Assembly: GCA_010645155.1 (NCBI GenBank)
Contig: CM021312.1
Coordinates: 1,188,750-1,252,749 of the forward strand
Direction of reading: 5' to 3'
Source of the DNA: Tigriopus japonicus
Taxonomy: Eukaryota > Arthropoda > Copepoda > Harpacticoida > Harpacticidae
DNA length: 64,000 nt
Part shown: positions 23,293 to 37,700 of the stretch, piece by piece
How the letters are laid out: each line of letters starts with the position of its first letter
Numbering within the stretch: the stretch's first letter is position 1
Program-made: the position numbers and the translations under genes
The notes under the pieces: model-generated
Database searches by the model: none
What the model was told of the DNA's origin: nothing
What the model saw: the letters and a program-made list of their open reading frames with translations, nothing else

Positions 23293-24949
23293 TGTTTACG
23301 GGGATGTTGTACACAGCCGGACTCGACCTACTCGTCGCCAGTCGGGTTGGGGGTTGGATGGAGGATGTCATGCGTCCACACACGGTGACGACGACGACAC
23401 CAGTCCTACTTCCAACCCTCCTGGACTGCCAAAGGAAGCAAAAGAACGGCGACAAAGAGGTGGGCTCTTGGCTTCCCCACCACGACACTCGTTCACTCCA
23501 TCCGTCCTGGTGAATGAAGCCAATCTTCTTTCCTGGCTTGCCTTCTGGATCGACTGTGTTCTCTGGCACTCTATCTTCTCGACGACGGCCAACACCGACC
23601 TGAGAATCGCCAGCAGCGGTGCCCAAAGACCAGATCTCCAAGTAAGGCAGTTAAAAGGCCCTCGGATCTTGCTTGAGAACGGACGCTCAGAGAGTGAGCG
23701 TATGTGTGGAACGGCATCCCAAGTTCCATTGGTTCCATCTTGGACCGTGTTTTGCCTGATTGGATTGCGTTCCTGCTCGATGTCGAAGTTCTGTATGTAG
23801 TGCACATTAGACAGACAGCAGCATCCAACGGCACATGGAACATCGAGTGCCAGAGATCATCTGACACAACAAGAGCGACGCCACCACCATCATCATCATC
23901 ATCATCTCCCTCTCCACTACCAGAGTGAGTCAACCTCAAAAAGTGCAACCTCCGAGGTCCCAGGAACGAACGTAGAGATAGGAAGAGCGGGAGAACGTTA
24001 GAGAGGACGTTTGTTTGCCGAGGCAAGTGCTTGGGTTCCTCTCTTCGTTCGACCTCGAAGACGTGGAGAACAAGACGACGAGAAGGACGAAAACGAGGAT
24101 GTGTGCATGGAAGGGAGGCCGAGAAGCAAGAGAGGATGGATGGATGAATGGACCTCGAGCTCCGGCCAGAACAGAACCGACGAGAAGAACAGAGAAAGAG
24201 GAGGACGAGGAGGAGGAAGAAGGAGAAGAAAAAAAAGAAGAGGAGCGATTCTCTTGCTCCAGTTCGACGTGAGGAGGACGTAGAAAAAAAGCAATAGTCG
24301 AGGTTTGGCCTCATGTGGAGAGGAGCTCAGATTCATTGTCAAACAATGAGACCTACTCAGAGAAGTTGGTGCTGGAGGAACCTCTGGGCCTACCATTCCT
24401 CCTAATTTCACAAAATCCTGATTTCCTGAAAGGTTGCCCCTTGTTGACACATGCCCCACTTCCTAGGCTCATTGACGTTTCTTGTCATTGCGAAGTGTTG
24501 GGGCCCCGAAACCATTTTGCTAGCCCTGTCTGACCTTCAGCGCCTTTGGTCTTTGCTAGCCTGGATCCGGCATTTGGTTTTTTCCAAGCATTTAACGGTC
24601 GCATCTGTACCGTAACTTAAGTTATCTCGCGGCACACTTAAACATTCGAAGCCCAAATCGCATCATCATCGATATATCTGTGATTCCAACAGCCTCTTCT
24701 ATTCTCTCTGCCACCAAAGGCAAATCAGTCAGTCAGTTTACTTGAGTGAGAGCTGTGAGAAGTCCAGCTGATTGTCCCAATAACATCAGCGATCAGACAG
24801 GTGTCGTCGTCGTCGTCTTGTATTAAGTGCTCTCTCGATTGAAGATTGGTCCAATGATTCTGTGCCGGCCTTTATGGAACTTGGACCCGTCGAGGAAAAA
24901 CTTACACTAGATTCCCATCCGTCGTGCACTCCAAGACTCTTAGTTCAAG
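23293..24949. promoter_or_regulatory. Upstream region of dystrophin, probable promoter and 5' leader
   Basis: A GC-richer, low-complexity region directly before the dystrophin start codon. It contains an ATC microsatellite (about 23,888-23,907) and a GA-rich purine tract (about 24,178-24,246). A CAGTCAGTCAGTT stretch (24,726-24,738) resembles arthropod TCAGT initiators, and a GTCGTC run lies near 24,805-24,818. Long open frames occur on both strands here because of the composition, not because of conserved protein. A non-coding first exon is possible (a GTAAGG donor-like site lies at 23,642). Placing the promoter here is inference from position. Confidence 0.35.
24178..24246 (+). repeat. Purine-rich GA tract
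   Basis: Nearly uninterrupted A and G (GAGGAGGAAGAAGGAGAAG pattern). Its complement gives the spurious Leu/Phe-rich open frame on the minus strand. Confidence 0.8.
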
Positions 24950-25778
24950 ATGAGTGGCGGAGGGGGAGATCAACGCGACGATATCACGAAAAAGACTTTT
25001 GGGAAGTGGCTCAATTCCCACCTGACGGATCGACCGGGAGCCAGAACCGTCACGGATCTGTATTATGATCTGCGTGACGGGCACATCCTCTTGGATGTGT
25101 TGGAAGTGTTGACCAAACGAAAGATCCGCCATGAGCGCGGCTCTCTGCGAGTGCACAAGCTCTCCAACGTGAATACCGTGCTTAATGTGCTCAAGGAGAA
25201 CCAAGTCAAGTTGGTCAACATTGGGAATGTCGACATTGTCGATGGTAATCCCAAAATCACGCTGGCCCTCGTGTGGTCGATCATTTTGCATTGGCAGTTT
25301 GACAAAGTGCTGGGCCAGGACATGAAACACGTGTCCAATCTTGAATCGAGTTTGCTGGCTTGGTGCCGGCAAACCGTGGCACAGTACAGAGATTGTGGAG
25401 TGAATATCGGTGATTTTTCCACCTCCTGGCAGGATGGTTTGGCCTTTGCGGCCCTTGTGCATAGTTCAAAGTCCGATCTGTTTGATTGGGAGATGGTGTC
25501 CAAGAAGTCTCCGCGAGATCGACTCGAATACGTGTTCCGCAAGATTAAGGACAAATTGAACATTGCTCAACTCCTTGATCCGGAAGACATTATCGGTACC
25601 CGGCCCGACAAGAGGTCGGTAATGACCTATGTGATGTGCCTTTTTCACGTTTTGCCTCATGACTCGATCGACCTCCAGACGCTCCAGGATGTGTCTATAG
25701 AATCAGACCCCGAATTGCAACGATCCCAAGAGTGCATTGGCTCGCCTCTGAAAACCCCCATCAAGGAATTGACCAAAG
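24950..25778 (+). CDS. Dys: Dystrophin exon 1: complete actin-binding domain
   Basis: Residues 1-276. A short Gly-rich tip is followed by CH1 (from about residue 12, with KKTFGKWLNSHLT and the LRDGHILLDVLEVL core). CH2 follows (from about residue 133, with LLAWCRQTV and FSTSWQDGLAFAALVHS). Both calponin-homology domains sit in one uninterrupted exon, whereas vertebrate dystrophin spreads them over several. The exon ends in phase 1 at a GTAAGC donor. Confidence 0.93.
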
Positions 25779-28700
25779 GTAAGCGACTAGATTAATCTTA
25801 GGAGCCATCTGCATGTCAAAAGTCTCGTTGCCATCATTCGTCATGTTGCCCAAATATCTCAAATTGCTACTCTCCAATGAATTTGTAGTCCGGCTCAATC
25901 GCGTAGTATTTTGACAGGCGTTTCCTTCGTTCCCTCAAATTTTCCTCCCCTCGATAGACAGCGTATTATTTACTGCGTTGCGATTGAATGTTGTAATCCA
26001 TGCCACTGGATTATTTGTTATGCCTCAATCGGTTACATTGCCCCTCAAACTGAAGGATTCAGGGTTGATAACTTCGTCGCAGGTCTTGGCTGAAGAAAAC
26101 GACAAACTGTATTTCTGTTTATGAGACCGACATTTGAGAAAGCAGAACGAAATAAGGATGGCCCCTCATTTGGGGTTTGGATTGACCTCGTCAATTTTTC
26201 CGTCGGAAATGCTGGTCGAGTCTCATCTATGTATGACAGCATAGCAGTACAGTTTCGAACCTAATTTCAGAAAGCGATAGGAGGGAACGAACTACTGCCT
26301 TCTGAATTGATTGTCTCGTTAACATTGTCCATGGAAAAAACCTTTAATTGGCGATTGAGCATAGAAGGTAGATACATTTTTTACCCACGACATGCAGTCT
26401 GAGATAGAGGATTTCATTTACTCGGAAGGAAACATTTTCCCAGTCAAGTACAATCTGGCTCTGAATTTTAATTAACTCCTCTTCGTCAGGAGAGTTGACT
26501 TTACTTTGGGTTTTCTTTTTGACAGCAAGAATGTGCGAACCCACTTTTCTAGGCCGCCTGCGTATTAGTGTGCTAAATTAGAAATGCGGTTACATGTGCA
26601 TCCGTGCAGATGCTCTGACTCGACTTGTATGTCATTTCCCCCTTCTTGTCTTTTTTGGACATGGAATGAATGTCATGGAGGGGGTTATGACAACCCAATG
26701 TGAAGGAGTCTTTTGCAGATATCCAGAATGAGAAAGACCTTGAATTTGAAGCAAGGATCTACTATCTTTTCAGGAGAGCCCATGACCTATAACATGTTTT
26801 GTCAAGTCCACGAGGATGCCTTGGAGTGGTTATTGGATGTGGAGGACAAGCTGAAACAGTTGGAGCCGGTGAGCAATAACTTGGCTGAGGCTCGAAGTCA
26901 GTTTCTAAGGGATGGATCATTCATGGCTGAAGTTCACGATCAACACGGATCGATAGGCGAGGTATGGTTGGAATTATTGTTAATTCTCTAGTTACGTTAG
27001 TCAACGCGCGATAACATGATGAAAAATCGAAACATGTAGTTGGTAAACGGGTGACTGTGAGATCTGAAAACTATGAGAACACATCTGTGAGAGCAAGTGA
27101 ATATTCCTTGAAGGGCTTCTTCATCTTAGTCGGTCGTGTGTTGCACCGAAAAGAAACGCTCGTAAACCCTTGAGGAAAAAAGCACTTGTGGGGCTTTGAG
27201 AATCGTACAATACGCTTAAACACGTTTGTTTAACTGAAGGAGATTCTCGAGAATTTTCGACCAGCCTTGGAGACAAACACAACATGTAAACTAAACAACC
27301 TCCGAAATGTAATTAATCTCGTATCCCGCTTTAAATGGGACAGAAATTGAATACTCTCGAATTCGTTTCTGTTGGGAATGCAACAACAGTCGTGCCATGG
27401 ACTAATTAGACAAGTTTTGCCGAACTCTTGCAAGTGCAACCTCATGAGCTCCCCTCTTGTGATCTTCTTTCTGTTTGGTATTCACAATCTTTCTTATTCG
27501 TATTTAATATCCCAATATCTCTCTGGTCATATTCAAATCCAGCTCCCCCTCCAATGTTTTGAAAACTGTTCGCTTCGTTTGGATGTGTGCTCATTACTCG
27601 AGTCCGACGCGAACGGCAAAGTGCTGGTTCGTCAAGTTGTGGATAGGCTTCCGTAGCTCATTCATATGGATGTACATACTTCTTCAACTACTACTTCTTC
27701 TTCTTCTCCCTCTTCTTCTTTGCCTGTTCCCTCCCGAGCTCATTTCTACGTTCTTTCGTTCCTTCCCTGTTTTCTTCCTTTCCCTCAAGATGAGAAATAA
27801 GTTAAACAAAAGCCGACGGAAGACGAAGTGTTTGACTCTTTCGGATAACACAAGTTGGTAAGCAGAACCCCTCGAGAATCTTAGTTTCTGGAGGTCATAA
27901 GCCTTTTCTTGACAAGAAATTCCAATTGAAAGTGATCCATAAAAAGCACGGAAAAAACTTCTTTCTCAATTCGGAGCTCTCAACACTAATACAAATTGCC
28001 TTTGTAAGGTCGTCGAAAATTGTTGTAAGATAAGCTTCAGGAGTTATCGAGTTACTACGATGATATACTTTTCTTGTCTTTGGCCGCCTAGACACCCTAA
28101 TAAATGTACGTAAGATCATGTAAAAATTTCCATGGTGAAATTGAAAACCTAGTTGGCGAAGGAGTCGCTCTGACAGATTTTTTTCAGTTTTTGATTCTTA
28201 AAGCTGATTAAGAAACTTGGTGCCAACGTGTTAGCGATTTAATTCTTATTTTTAGGACAGCAAGCAAATACAATGTACGACATATTTCTTCATTATTTGA
28301 TTGACACAATGGACACCCCCTACAATTGGGTTATCGAATTCCAGTGTCCTTTGTGTTCTCTGAATTCTTGGCAAATAGTCGTCTCTTTTTTATGTCACTT
28401 TGTTTTCCCTTCTGCCCTCGAGTTATGGTCCTTCTCATTCATTCATTCATTCATTCATTCTTTGCTATTGTTCTCCTGCAGGTCTTGTCCGAAGGGTCTT
28501 TACTTTTGGAGCGGGCCGCGCTCACTGCATTTGAATCGAAGGACGTCCGCATTCGACAAAAGCTTCTTAGTGATCGGTGAGTCCAGCATGATGCGATTCG
28601 TATGAGCCTCTTGTAAACGATAGAGAACAGGGTCTTATGACTCCTTTTCCTTTGCTAACCAGCCTCTTCCCCTTAATGTTTTGTGTGCAATGGTGCCAAG

Positions 28701-31700
28701 GCAAATGCTCAAACTTGCTTAAAAACATTTGGACTATCGGCCCAACCCTATTGAGAGTCGCTTCTTGTGGCTTTTCACTTCTTATCTGTCCTCAATTCGT
28801 GTTTTCAGATGGGAAGCTTTCCGAGAAATGGCCCTCAAACGTCAAAACGAGCAAACTGAGGTGGTCACGAGGCTCCAAGAGATCGAAGTTGGAGAAATCA
28901 GAGACTGGATGACTTCCACAGAAGATAGAATCTCGAGGTAATAGAAAGGCCCTTTTTTGTACTGAATATCCCAGTTACACCTTCTCAAGAGACCACCTTA
29001 ACTTTTAACTTTGGACTAGAATGGGTTTGTGTGGATCCTCCATTGCGCTGGTAGAAAAGCAACTTCACGAGCAATCCGAGTTACAAAAAGAATTTGAGGT
29101 GCAAGAGGTAAGTTGCATGAACCATCCAAGCCACGGTTTGCCTGCAGAGAACTTTTCTAAGCTCTAAGCCGCTTTTCATTTGGTGTTGCACGGCTTCCTA
29201 ATCCTCTAGCAACTTTTCTAGATGATGAAAAAATCGATCCCTAAATCGTTTTATAGCCTCTTTCTCGATTTTTTGTGGCCATGGTTTGTGGTGCATGATG
29301 GTTCTAGTCCAAAGTTTAGGGCTAAAAAGGAACAGATCCTCGAATATCAACTCTTTTTGACACTGTTCTGCAGTGCGTAGAGGTTCTGTTCCCAGACTGT
29401 TGTTTCCAAGACAAAGGCTCACCGACCAACCAAGAACTAACGCCTTTTTAGGGAAAAAGGTCAATCCAGCCAACTTTGAAGGGAACCAGTAGTAAGCTAA
29501 GAAAAAGAAAAACAATTATGCTAGTAAAAGAAAACTTAATCAAGCATCAGGCAAGGAGAATACCTGACATCATCTCTGTGGTATCCTTGAATTAGAGCAT
29601 ATTCAAGCGTTGAAAAAAGCTTTTGTCCAATATCTATTGCTAGACATTGCAGATGAAATCTGCCTTACAGAAAGCAAGAGATAGCCATAATGTGTGATTT
29701 GCCTGCCAAGAGTAAAGTTATCTAATATCTTTGAAAGTTGGTACAAGCTTAGTGCGTTTAAAAGTTAACAAATGCATCCGGCTTATTTAGTGGAATGATC
29801 ATTGAATGACCAGACATTGCCGAATCAAGTATTTTATTATAGCTTTCTCCCTTTCGAATGCTTTCCCTTGACTTTAGTTCTTAAGAACTCAAAATTTGGG
29901 GTTCTCGACGATTATCAACTTAGCATTATCGAAGAGGGCCTGTTCCAAAGATCGAAAGCAGAAATTGCGTATGAGAATGAAAGAATATGGTTACTTCTCG
30001 CTGGATTTTCACATTCCGTCCTTCCAAATGAGACTATCGAGCTTGCAAGCCTAAGACAAAAAGTTTGCAATTGTTGTTGACTGAATGTCAAATGCTTGTA
30101 TGTTGCAAAAAGTCTGACTGTTGATGCAGTGATAACTGATGACGTCCGTACACGGAAATAATTGAAAAAATCTTCTTCTCTTCTCAAAGGCCAAGTTTTC
30201 CGAATTTATCGACATTGTGCCTTCTTCATCTTCGGCGTCATCGTCGTCGATGTCGCCGTCGGCCGCAGGAAATCGCCAAAGTGGAAACTTGAAAGGAGAT
30301 GATGGATCTGGCGATCTTGAAGGTCAACTCATGGCTCTTGGTGAGCGATGGACCGTGCTGTGTACGTGGATCGAAGAGAGATGGAAATTCCTGACCAAAG
30401 TTGCCAATACGTGGAAGAAAGTGGAGAAGGAGCAAGAAATTTTGAGGACATGGCTCTCAAGAGTGGAAAAATCTCTCCGTCAAATGGAACGCTCACCAAC
30501 CGAGGATCATCTCGAACTCGAGGAGCAATGCAGAGTGATAACAGTAAGTCAGTTTTAGGTGTATTTCAACAGTATCATCATGTCTGTAGTCTTGGAAGTT
30601 AGATCATTGAAACTGAATGAACTCATGGGAGCCAAGAATTACAATTGCACTCTACTGCTAGTTAATAAAAACAGAATGGATGTACCCCTAAACTTCAGAG
30701 TACAGAAAGAAACAAAGCGTGGAAGAATGTGTGTCTGTCATTGAAAAAGTGACGAACTGACAAGGTTTATTGTGAAGACGACACATTAAGAAAAAGTGCT
30801 CAAAAGATTGCTTCTGCTTAGGAGCATAAATGTACTCAACTAGCAACGACTGAAGCGAGGACGCTTTCTACTTTTAAAGTAGGTTGCGTTATCAAAGTCT
30901 CCGAAAGTTCGTGCAACCAATTGAGTGGGTGTGTCAAATATACCGGCATCAATTTAGATTAAAATTTAGCATCCGACTAAGGATTGGAATAGATCTAGAG
31001 CTCGTCGTGGCCCCAGGTCTCAGCCACTTCCGCAATTTCCCTAAAGGCCAGAGCTACTTCTTCCTTATCGGGAAGAAACTCATCCCAAAATGGAGGATTA
31101 TACTCGCGGCCGGTGGCGACAGTACTGGCAAACATTGATCCCAGACCCACCCAGATCACTGAAATGGCTAACACGTTCACCCAATTGGCTATGATATGAA
31201 GGCTGACATGATCCGGTGAGAAAGCTTTTGACATGCTGGTCATGATGGTTCTGAACATGCCCTGGTTGCTGCTCGCATCGTCGTTAGCTTGTTTGGTCCG
31301 GAAGGGAGACTGTTGTCGAAGCACTGAATCAAGCACCTTCCGGCCGGATTTTTTGATCATATTCGTGATGCTCTTGGGAATCTTTTGGCCAATATTGTCG
31401 AGTCTGCTTTGGTTGTTCGACTCCTCGCGTTCAATTTTTGGATTTTCATCAACCTCATCATCCAAATGGTAATATGTGGGGTCTTCAGTTTCAAATTGTT
31501 GAGGGTTTCTTCGCCAGGCATGGTCAATGCTTTGTTTGCCTCGTCCATAGGCGGACTTTTTCCGTTTTCGATAAGCCCTCTTTTTTGATTGCTTCAATGG
31601 TGCTTTGTGTAAGCGATGGAAATCATTTTGAGCGTATTTCTGATGTTTGTCGTGTTCACCCAAATGTGCGTTCTTGTCAAAATCCAACGCATCCAGTTCG

Positions 31701-34700
31701 GAATAGAAGGGATCTAAGACATCATCCGCCACCTTGCTTTCAACTGCAGGATGCCCCGTCTCAACAGGTTCAATGAGATGCTCATTGGCAAAACTTGCGA
31801 ATTCATGCGGGTGTCCGTCGTTAAAGGAATACCTGTCCATGGGATCGTGTTGCTGGAACGGATTGTTCTCTCGTCTGAATGAGTGACGTTGTCCCTCGAG
31901 AGCTCGAGGGTTCCGTGGTACTCCTACCATTTCTACGCCTGTATCGGCATATAGATCCACAGCCACCACAGAAGAGCAACCCAAAAACCATCCTAAAAGG
32001 ATGGTTCGAAACAACATATCACTTAGAGAACTAGATCCCATTGAAGCGATCACGTTTAAGACACAAATGTAACTGGCACTAATCCAAGAGGTTCGTTAAC
32101 ATTTCTAGTTCGCTGCCGACTAATGGTCAAGTGTCGGAGCATTAAATGGTCTTTCCTCTCTGGTGCTTCCTCAGGTGTTTCGAGGGCCTGAACCATCGAC
32201 AAAGTTGGGAATAGTCGATTTCTCCGCCTTTTTCGCAAGTGATGTTTCCACTCTGGCTCCATGTTTTATGCCCCTTTTCTCTTCGCTCCTGTTTTCTTTG
32301 GTCCCCTCGCTCGTTTCTTCAGTGGACGGATGGTCCGAGCATTAGTTGAACATTCAGTTGGGGCGGAACAATAAAGCCAACGATATTTTCAATTAACAAC
32401 TGGTGGAGTGTCCATTAAGAGTTGAGTGGCACGATGGGCTCGATCTCCTATGCACATACAATCGTGCAACAGATTGCTTGAAAGGAAAGAAACCAAAGCA
32501 AGCAAGATCACCTCGAAGTGATTCTCAATTGAGTTTTCTGCCCTGCTCTTGAAAGTTCACTTTCTTCACGATTCAGTCCTCCTTCGTAAGGAAAATCTGT
32601 TACAGGATCGCTATGCATTATTTCAGCCTCTAGCGTGGCAAAAAAGAAGCTTCCTAATGAGGTAGCCCATGGGCCAAGTACAACAACATCGTGTACTCAT
32701 GGGTTATTTTTTTGATCATGGATTTGATTATCAAAAACCACAGAATGCACGAAGGTATCGGAGGACTTAGTGAAAGACTAAAATTTATTGTGATCGAAAT
32801 TATGACGCTTTTTTGACGAAAACGAAATGTAGTGATGTACCAAAAGAACTCCTAACCGAAACCGAAAGTAAGCCGAAATAATTTTTAGGCAGAACCGAAA
32901 GTGAAAAAATATATACATATAAATTAGACCACAACTACGTATATTGATCTGAAGAGCATTTGAATTTCCAATGGGTTTGTTTGAAGAAGTAAGATCGAAT
33001 GTTTTAAAAGTCGAAAAATACGTTTCTTGACTTGATTTTTTTGCATCCAATTCGGGAGAAGTCATTTTTTTGAACCACCGAGTAGTCTATAGGTTTTCGG
33101 ATTCAGTTGGAGACTGGTTTGATCCATCACTAGTTAGCCTTTGCGTTTGGACGAGCATTTTCGGCTGTGGACTTTCAAATTCGACCTGCTTCATGTTTTT
33201 TACGGGAACCATATGTGCGTTATTAGTTCTAACGTCATTTGTCAATGGTCACTTTCATTTTCTTGCGTGCCCCCTGATTTTGCATGTTGGTTAGCCTTTT
33301 GCCCCTAGCCACAAGTACTCTTGTTGCAAAATCACAGAAAGTGGCGTTGAAACGCTACCCGAACAAAGGGGTTCAAAAGGGTGGTAATCCATAAGAGTAC
33401 GACGAGTACCAAGTTATAGTTCTCCAGGAAATTCATCGTTTTTGTTGTGGCGGTTTTTCGTAAAAGTTGGCAGTACAAATGCAGTGCGAATAGTACTGAT
33501 AGAGTACCTCGCCGTTATCATCTAAAAGGTTTCGCGAATCGATTTTACATGGCGCAATAATCTTGTTTCATAAAGGCCAATGATCAGAGTTTTTGTGGCA
33601 CCCCGAGAAGTCACTATGAGAATCCAGCAAGTTTGAATGCGCGAACGATGCCAAAGATAAATCTGCCAGGAAGTAAAAATTTGTCGACAAAAGAGAAAAT
33701 ACTTGATGTAGATTTGTCATCATTTTTTTATCTCCTTCTTCGCTGTCGCAAATCTAAAATACGAAAAGGGTTTACAAAAATGCAAACATTTCTAGGTATC
33801 AGGCATGGCATTGATTCTGATTGAGATTCTCATTTCATTCATTACTCTCTCTACGTGTATAATCATAATAAGGAGAAAATTCCAAGATTATTCTCACTTC
33901 AACAATCATTAGTAATGTTTTGCGAAATACTGAATCCTTGACAAACGTGCAAATATTTGAACTTAAAACATCATTATTAGTGTTTTACGCAATACTGAAT
34001 CCTTGACAAACGTGCAAATATATTTGAGCGAGAAATACAAGATGCTATTTTTCTCGATGTTGGTACCCAAGGATTACTGAAGACCTGGATGCTTCGGCTA
34101 CTGGCAAGGGCCATTTTCGAATTCTGTGCCAGATAAAGAAACATTTAGTGAAACCAGTGTTCAGTTGGTAATTCTAAGCTCACCTGCTTAATTTCAGCTT
34201 GATCGACTGAATTTTGTGTCAGTTAGAGCAATTTGAAGCAAAGAGCAATGCTCGCTCTTCCGACCGAACATTATTCGAAATGTTGTTTCTCGTGAACAGA
34301 GGAACGCATGATGCTGAAATTCAGCAAACGACATCCTTAAATTGTTGTTCAATCAATCTTATTAATCCAAAATCATCTACTTGAATGAAATTTGATTAAG
34401 AAAAAAATCCAAAGCTGAACGCCTGAGCGAAGGCTTCCATGTCATACGATTTCCTTGTGGGACCCAAATTTACTAGTGATGTGTTTCGAGTTGGGAGTGC
34501 TGCCATTTTGACTCTAAGTTTATTACTGTTTAAAAGGGCAGGTTGTATAGAACGTTTTGAAAAGACCTAAACATGGACCAATTTGGCAACACTCGCAAAC
34601 TAAGGTTACTTAACTAGTTATTTGCATGCTCAGATACATCTTTAGAATTTTCCCATGAGCAATGATTGGTCTCTGTGATTCACGATACCGTGGACATTCC

Positions 34701-37700
34701 TTTAAACGCGTGTGCCTACTATATACTATTGTTTCATATTTCTAAAACAGTCTAGTTTTACTTGTGTGTGAGTAGCTATTGCTAAAATGAAAACTGTTTT
34801 TGGTCATAGTTTTATTTTTACAACAAAATTATCATTGTTATCTAAAGAGCTCTTTCATGGTTGAAGCGTCCGGAATTTTTCCTTTTTACACGTAACCTAC
34901 CTCCGTCTAGATCTTATAATCTACCATTAACTTATGTCCACTGATTTTTGCAACTTTCTGAGGCCAAGATTTTACCTCTTCCACATTGAATGGATTCGAG
35001 GGTCCCTCTGAGGGGCTTAACCAATGCCTTGAGCTAGACTTCTAAATCCTTCATTTTGAACACCTTTCATTTCAGAGCATTCAAGATGAGTTGATCAAGG
35101 ACAAAGTGAAGCGTTTCAACAATTTGGAAGCTTTATCGGACACATTGTTGGATACATTTGAAAAGGATAACCAGGAGGCCAGAGCAGTCATCGAAGCACA
35201 AATGGAGGATATTCAAGACAGGTAAGTTTCATTTATGAGGCACTCGGTTCGCGTGCTCTCTCAGGTCACATTCATCTAATGACACAATTTTAATTTTTCT
35301 TGGACAAGTTTTTAGTCACGGATAGTTAATGCTTTGGGTTGTCAGATTGATCGGCGCTCAATCCATGCTGTTTCTTGTGCTTGTCCATTGTTCTCCCGTC
35401 CCGAACTCCTGGACGTTTTTGGCTACATTTCATAGTAGACACAATCGCTACGTCCGCAACCTGGTCTTAGGCATAGAGAAATTGGATACTCGCTTTTTCT
35501 GTCGCTCTTTTAGGCCACAAAATTTGCCCCAGAATTTAGAATTTTTGAGGCAAGAACACTCATCGTTTGTTTCGGTACGACTTTTTGAAATCCTGTTCAA
35601 ATACTTGCCCTCGCTAAAAACGATTTCACGGCGAGTGACAAGATATTGCGTTCGAATCAGGTGAAACGCGAAGGCTCATAAATTCATGTCAAGTCCAATC
35701 CCGAGAGGCCGCAATAGTTGAAGCAGTATCTCATTACGAGTTTCCGCATTTTAAATTGAATCGAATCCCCCTCTCACCCGTCAAAAATGGCATGCCTAAG
35801 ATGAGAAAGATTGCGGAATGCCACCAATGCTCTTCCATGTATTGTGATCTCTCACAAAGAGACAATGCACGCCTTGTGCGATCAACAAAGTTGCACATTT
35901 TTTACATACCTCAAGAACTCCGAGTCTATTTCTTCCCCAAGTCGACCAAGAGTGGGATCATATTTTGCATCCCTCTCGAAATCTGCGTTCCCCCTTCTTA
36001 TTTGGAAGGATCTTGTCGAGGTTTTGTAGCCAAGAAGCTAACCAGAACTACCCCCTTTCCCCCAAAAAAGAGATGTCCACATCAGACATTTGAGCCAATC
36101 TCAAGCTTTCTCAAGATCTCACATCATGCTCCACTTGGTCATGTTGTTGTTGTTGCTGCTGCTGCCTCTGTCGACTCAATCTTGATGATTTCGCGCACCC
36201 GCCGGTCCGGGTTCGTTCAAATCAGTTATTGCATGAACAACAAACAGCCTTTGAGCGCTACGTAGAACAAGTAGAACACTTACTAAGTTCGTCCTTAAAT
36301 GCTATCGGTTGTATCTAGAGACGCTTTAGTTGTATCTATTCCGTGTTTCGGACGAGCTTTCATGGAAATTCATATCAGGTGCCAATTCTAGTGGGTGCGA
36401 GAGAGAGCGCGCAGTCTTCGAACGGATCTCGACGACCCATATCCTCGTGAGTTCGGTCCAGCGAAGAGGTCGCACTGCAGTCATTTTGACCGCTGCTTCC
36501 AAGTCGAAGTGCAACATCCATCCATGCCCCTCTCTGTCTTTGAGCTGAGACCCATACACACTCCTCACGTCTCATCCATGTCAGTGAGCACGAAGCCAGG
36601 GACAGATCAACGAGTTCAAGTTAGTCGTTTTGGAAGTACCGTGCATCTTTCATTCAAAGAGAGGAACAGTGAAGAGGAAGAAGAAGATCCAGACCTCTTC
36701 TGGACTCGATACAAGAAGAACTCGTGTGATTGCTCAGGCCATCTAAATACACATAGTATTTAGGGCAAGTGTGTGCCGATGGGTTGATCGTAGAGCATGT
36801 GTCCAAAAACACGACTTGTTTTCAGTTGTCTTCATGGGGAATGACCATGAACTTCGATCTTGGTTGTGTGATAAATGCCCGTCAATGAAGACGAGGAACA
36901 AGTGGCGTGTCCTGGCTGAGGGTTCGGTCCCCTACCATATTTAAAGAGTGAACAACTCGACTCACGCTATTCGCTTCTTGAGAGTTTCCTGCATTCAGGC
37001 AAGCAAGAACTAGTGTTCTTTCGTTGATCCTCCTCCTCCTCTGTTGTCCTAATGTCACTTCTTTCGTGCATAGTTGACTATTCCTTCTGGAAATATTGAC
37101 TTTACAAGCAGGCGGCTTCATGGTGGGGCACTTTGCCGTCGATTGACAGTTTTTGACACGAAAGATAACCTGAGGGCCACCCTAAATGCTTAGCATATGT
37201 TTTACCATTGTCGGAACAATTCCAAATCTATCCATATCGGTAGCTATAGCACCATCACTGTTCAGAGACAGCATTACGTGATGCTAGTACTAACACTTAT
37301 TTAAAGTACTGTAGATCCTTTTTATAGACATCAGACAAAACTTGAAAAAGAGACTCTGATGCTGTTAAAAATTCAACATCTGAAAAGAATGCGATAATAT
37401 TGTGATTGGCGGCTCTCCGAACGTACGTGCGTAGTTTTGATTATCAAGGTAATTGGAACTTCATTCACATGTAATGTAGCATCATTGCCAACCGTGTGTC
37501 CACACCTGGCTAGGTAAAGCGAGAGAATAATGAGGGGAGAGGTTCAAATTGCCATGTGTGAATTTTTAGTCATGGGCATCTAGCTGCTTCGATATTGTGA
37601 GATGAGCAGCGATTGTTTTACGCCAAAGCGATTGCGTGAGTGTTAAATTTTGGTTGCCAAATCGAAAAGACCATGTTCACATGTTCTGCCGTATAGACTG

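Larger units (their letters stand above)
30544..35075 (+). other. Dystrophin intron 6, host of an antisense gene
   Basis: A 4.5 kb intron. It contains the minus-strand gene at 30,995-32,041, a decayed inverted-repeat element at about 32,830-33,132 and a 65-bp tandem duplication at 33,904-34,030. The remainder is AT-rich with no recognised feature. Confidence 0.6.

Noticed and set aside
23571..24314. 247-residue minus-strand open frame rich in Leu, Phe, Ser and Arg
   Set aside because: It is the complement of a GA-rich purine tract and an ATC microsatellite. Open frames overlap on both strands and no domain is visible.
36395..36763. 122-residue open frame in dystrophin intron 7 as a coding alternative first exon
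   Set aside because: No in-frame donor linking it to the next dystrophin exon was found. Kept only as a possible non-coding or promoter region.
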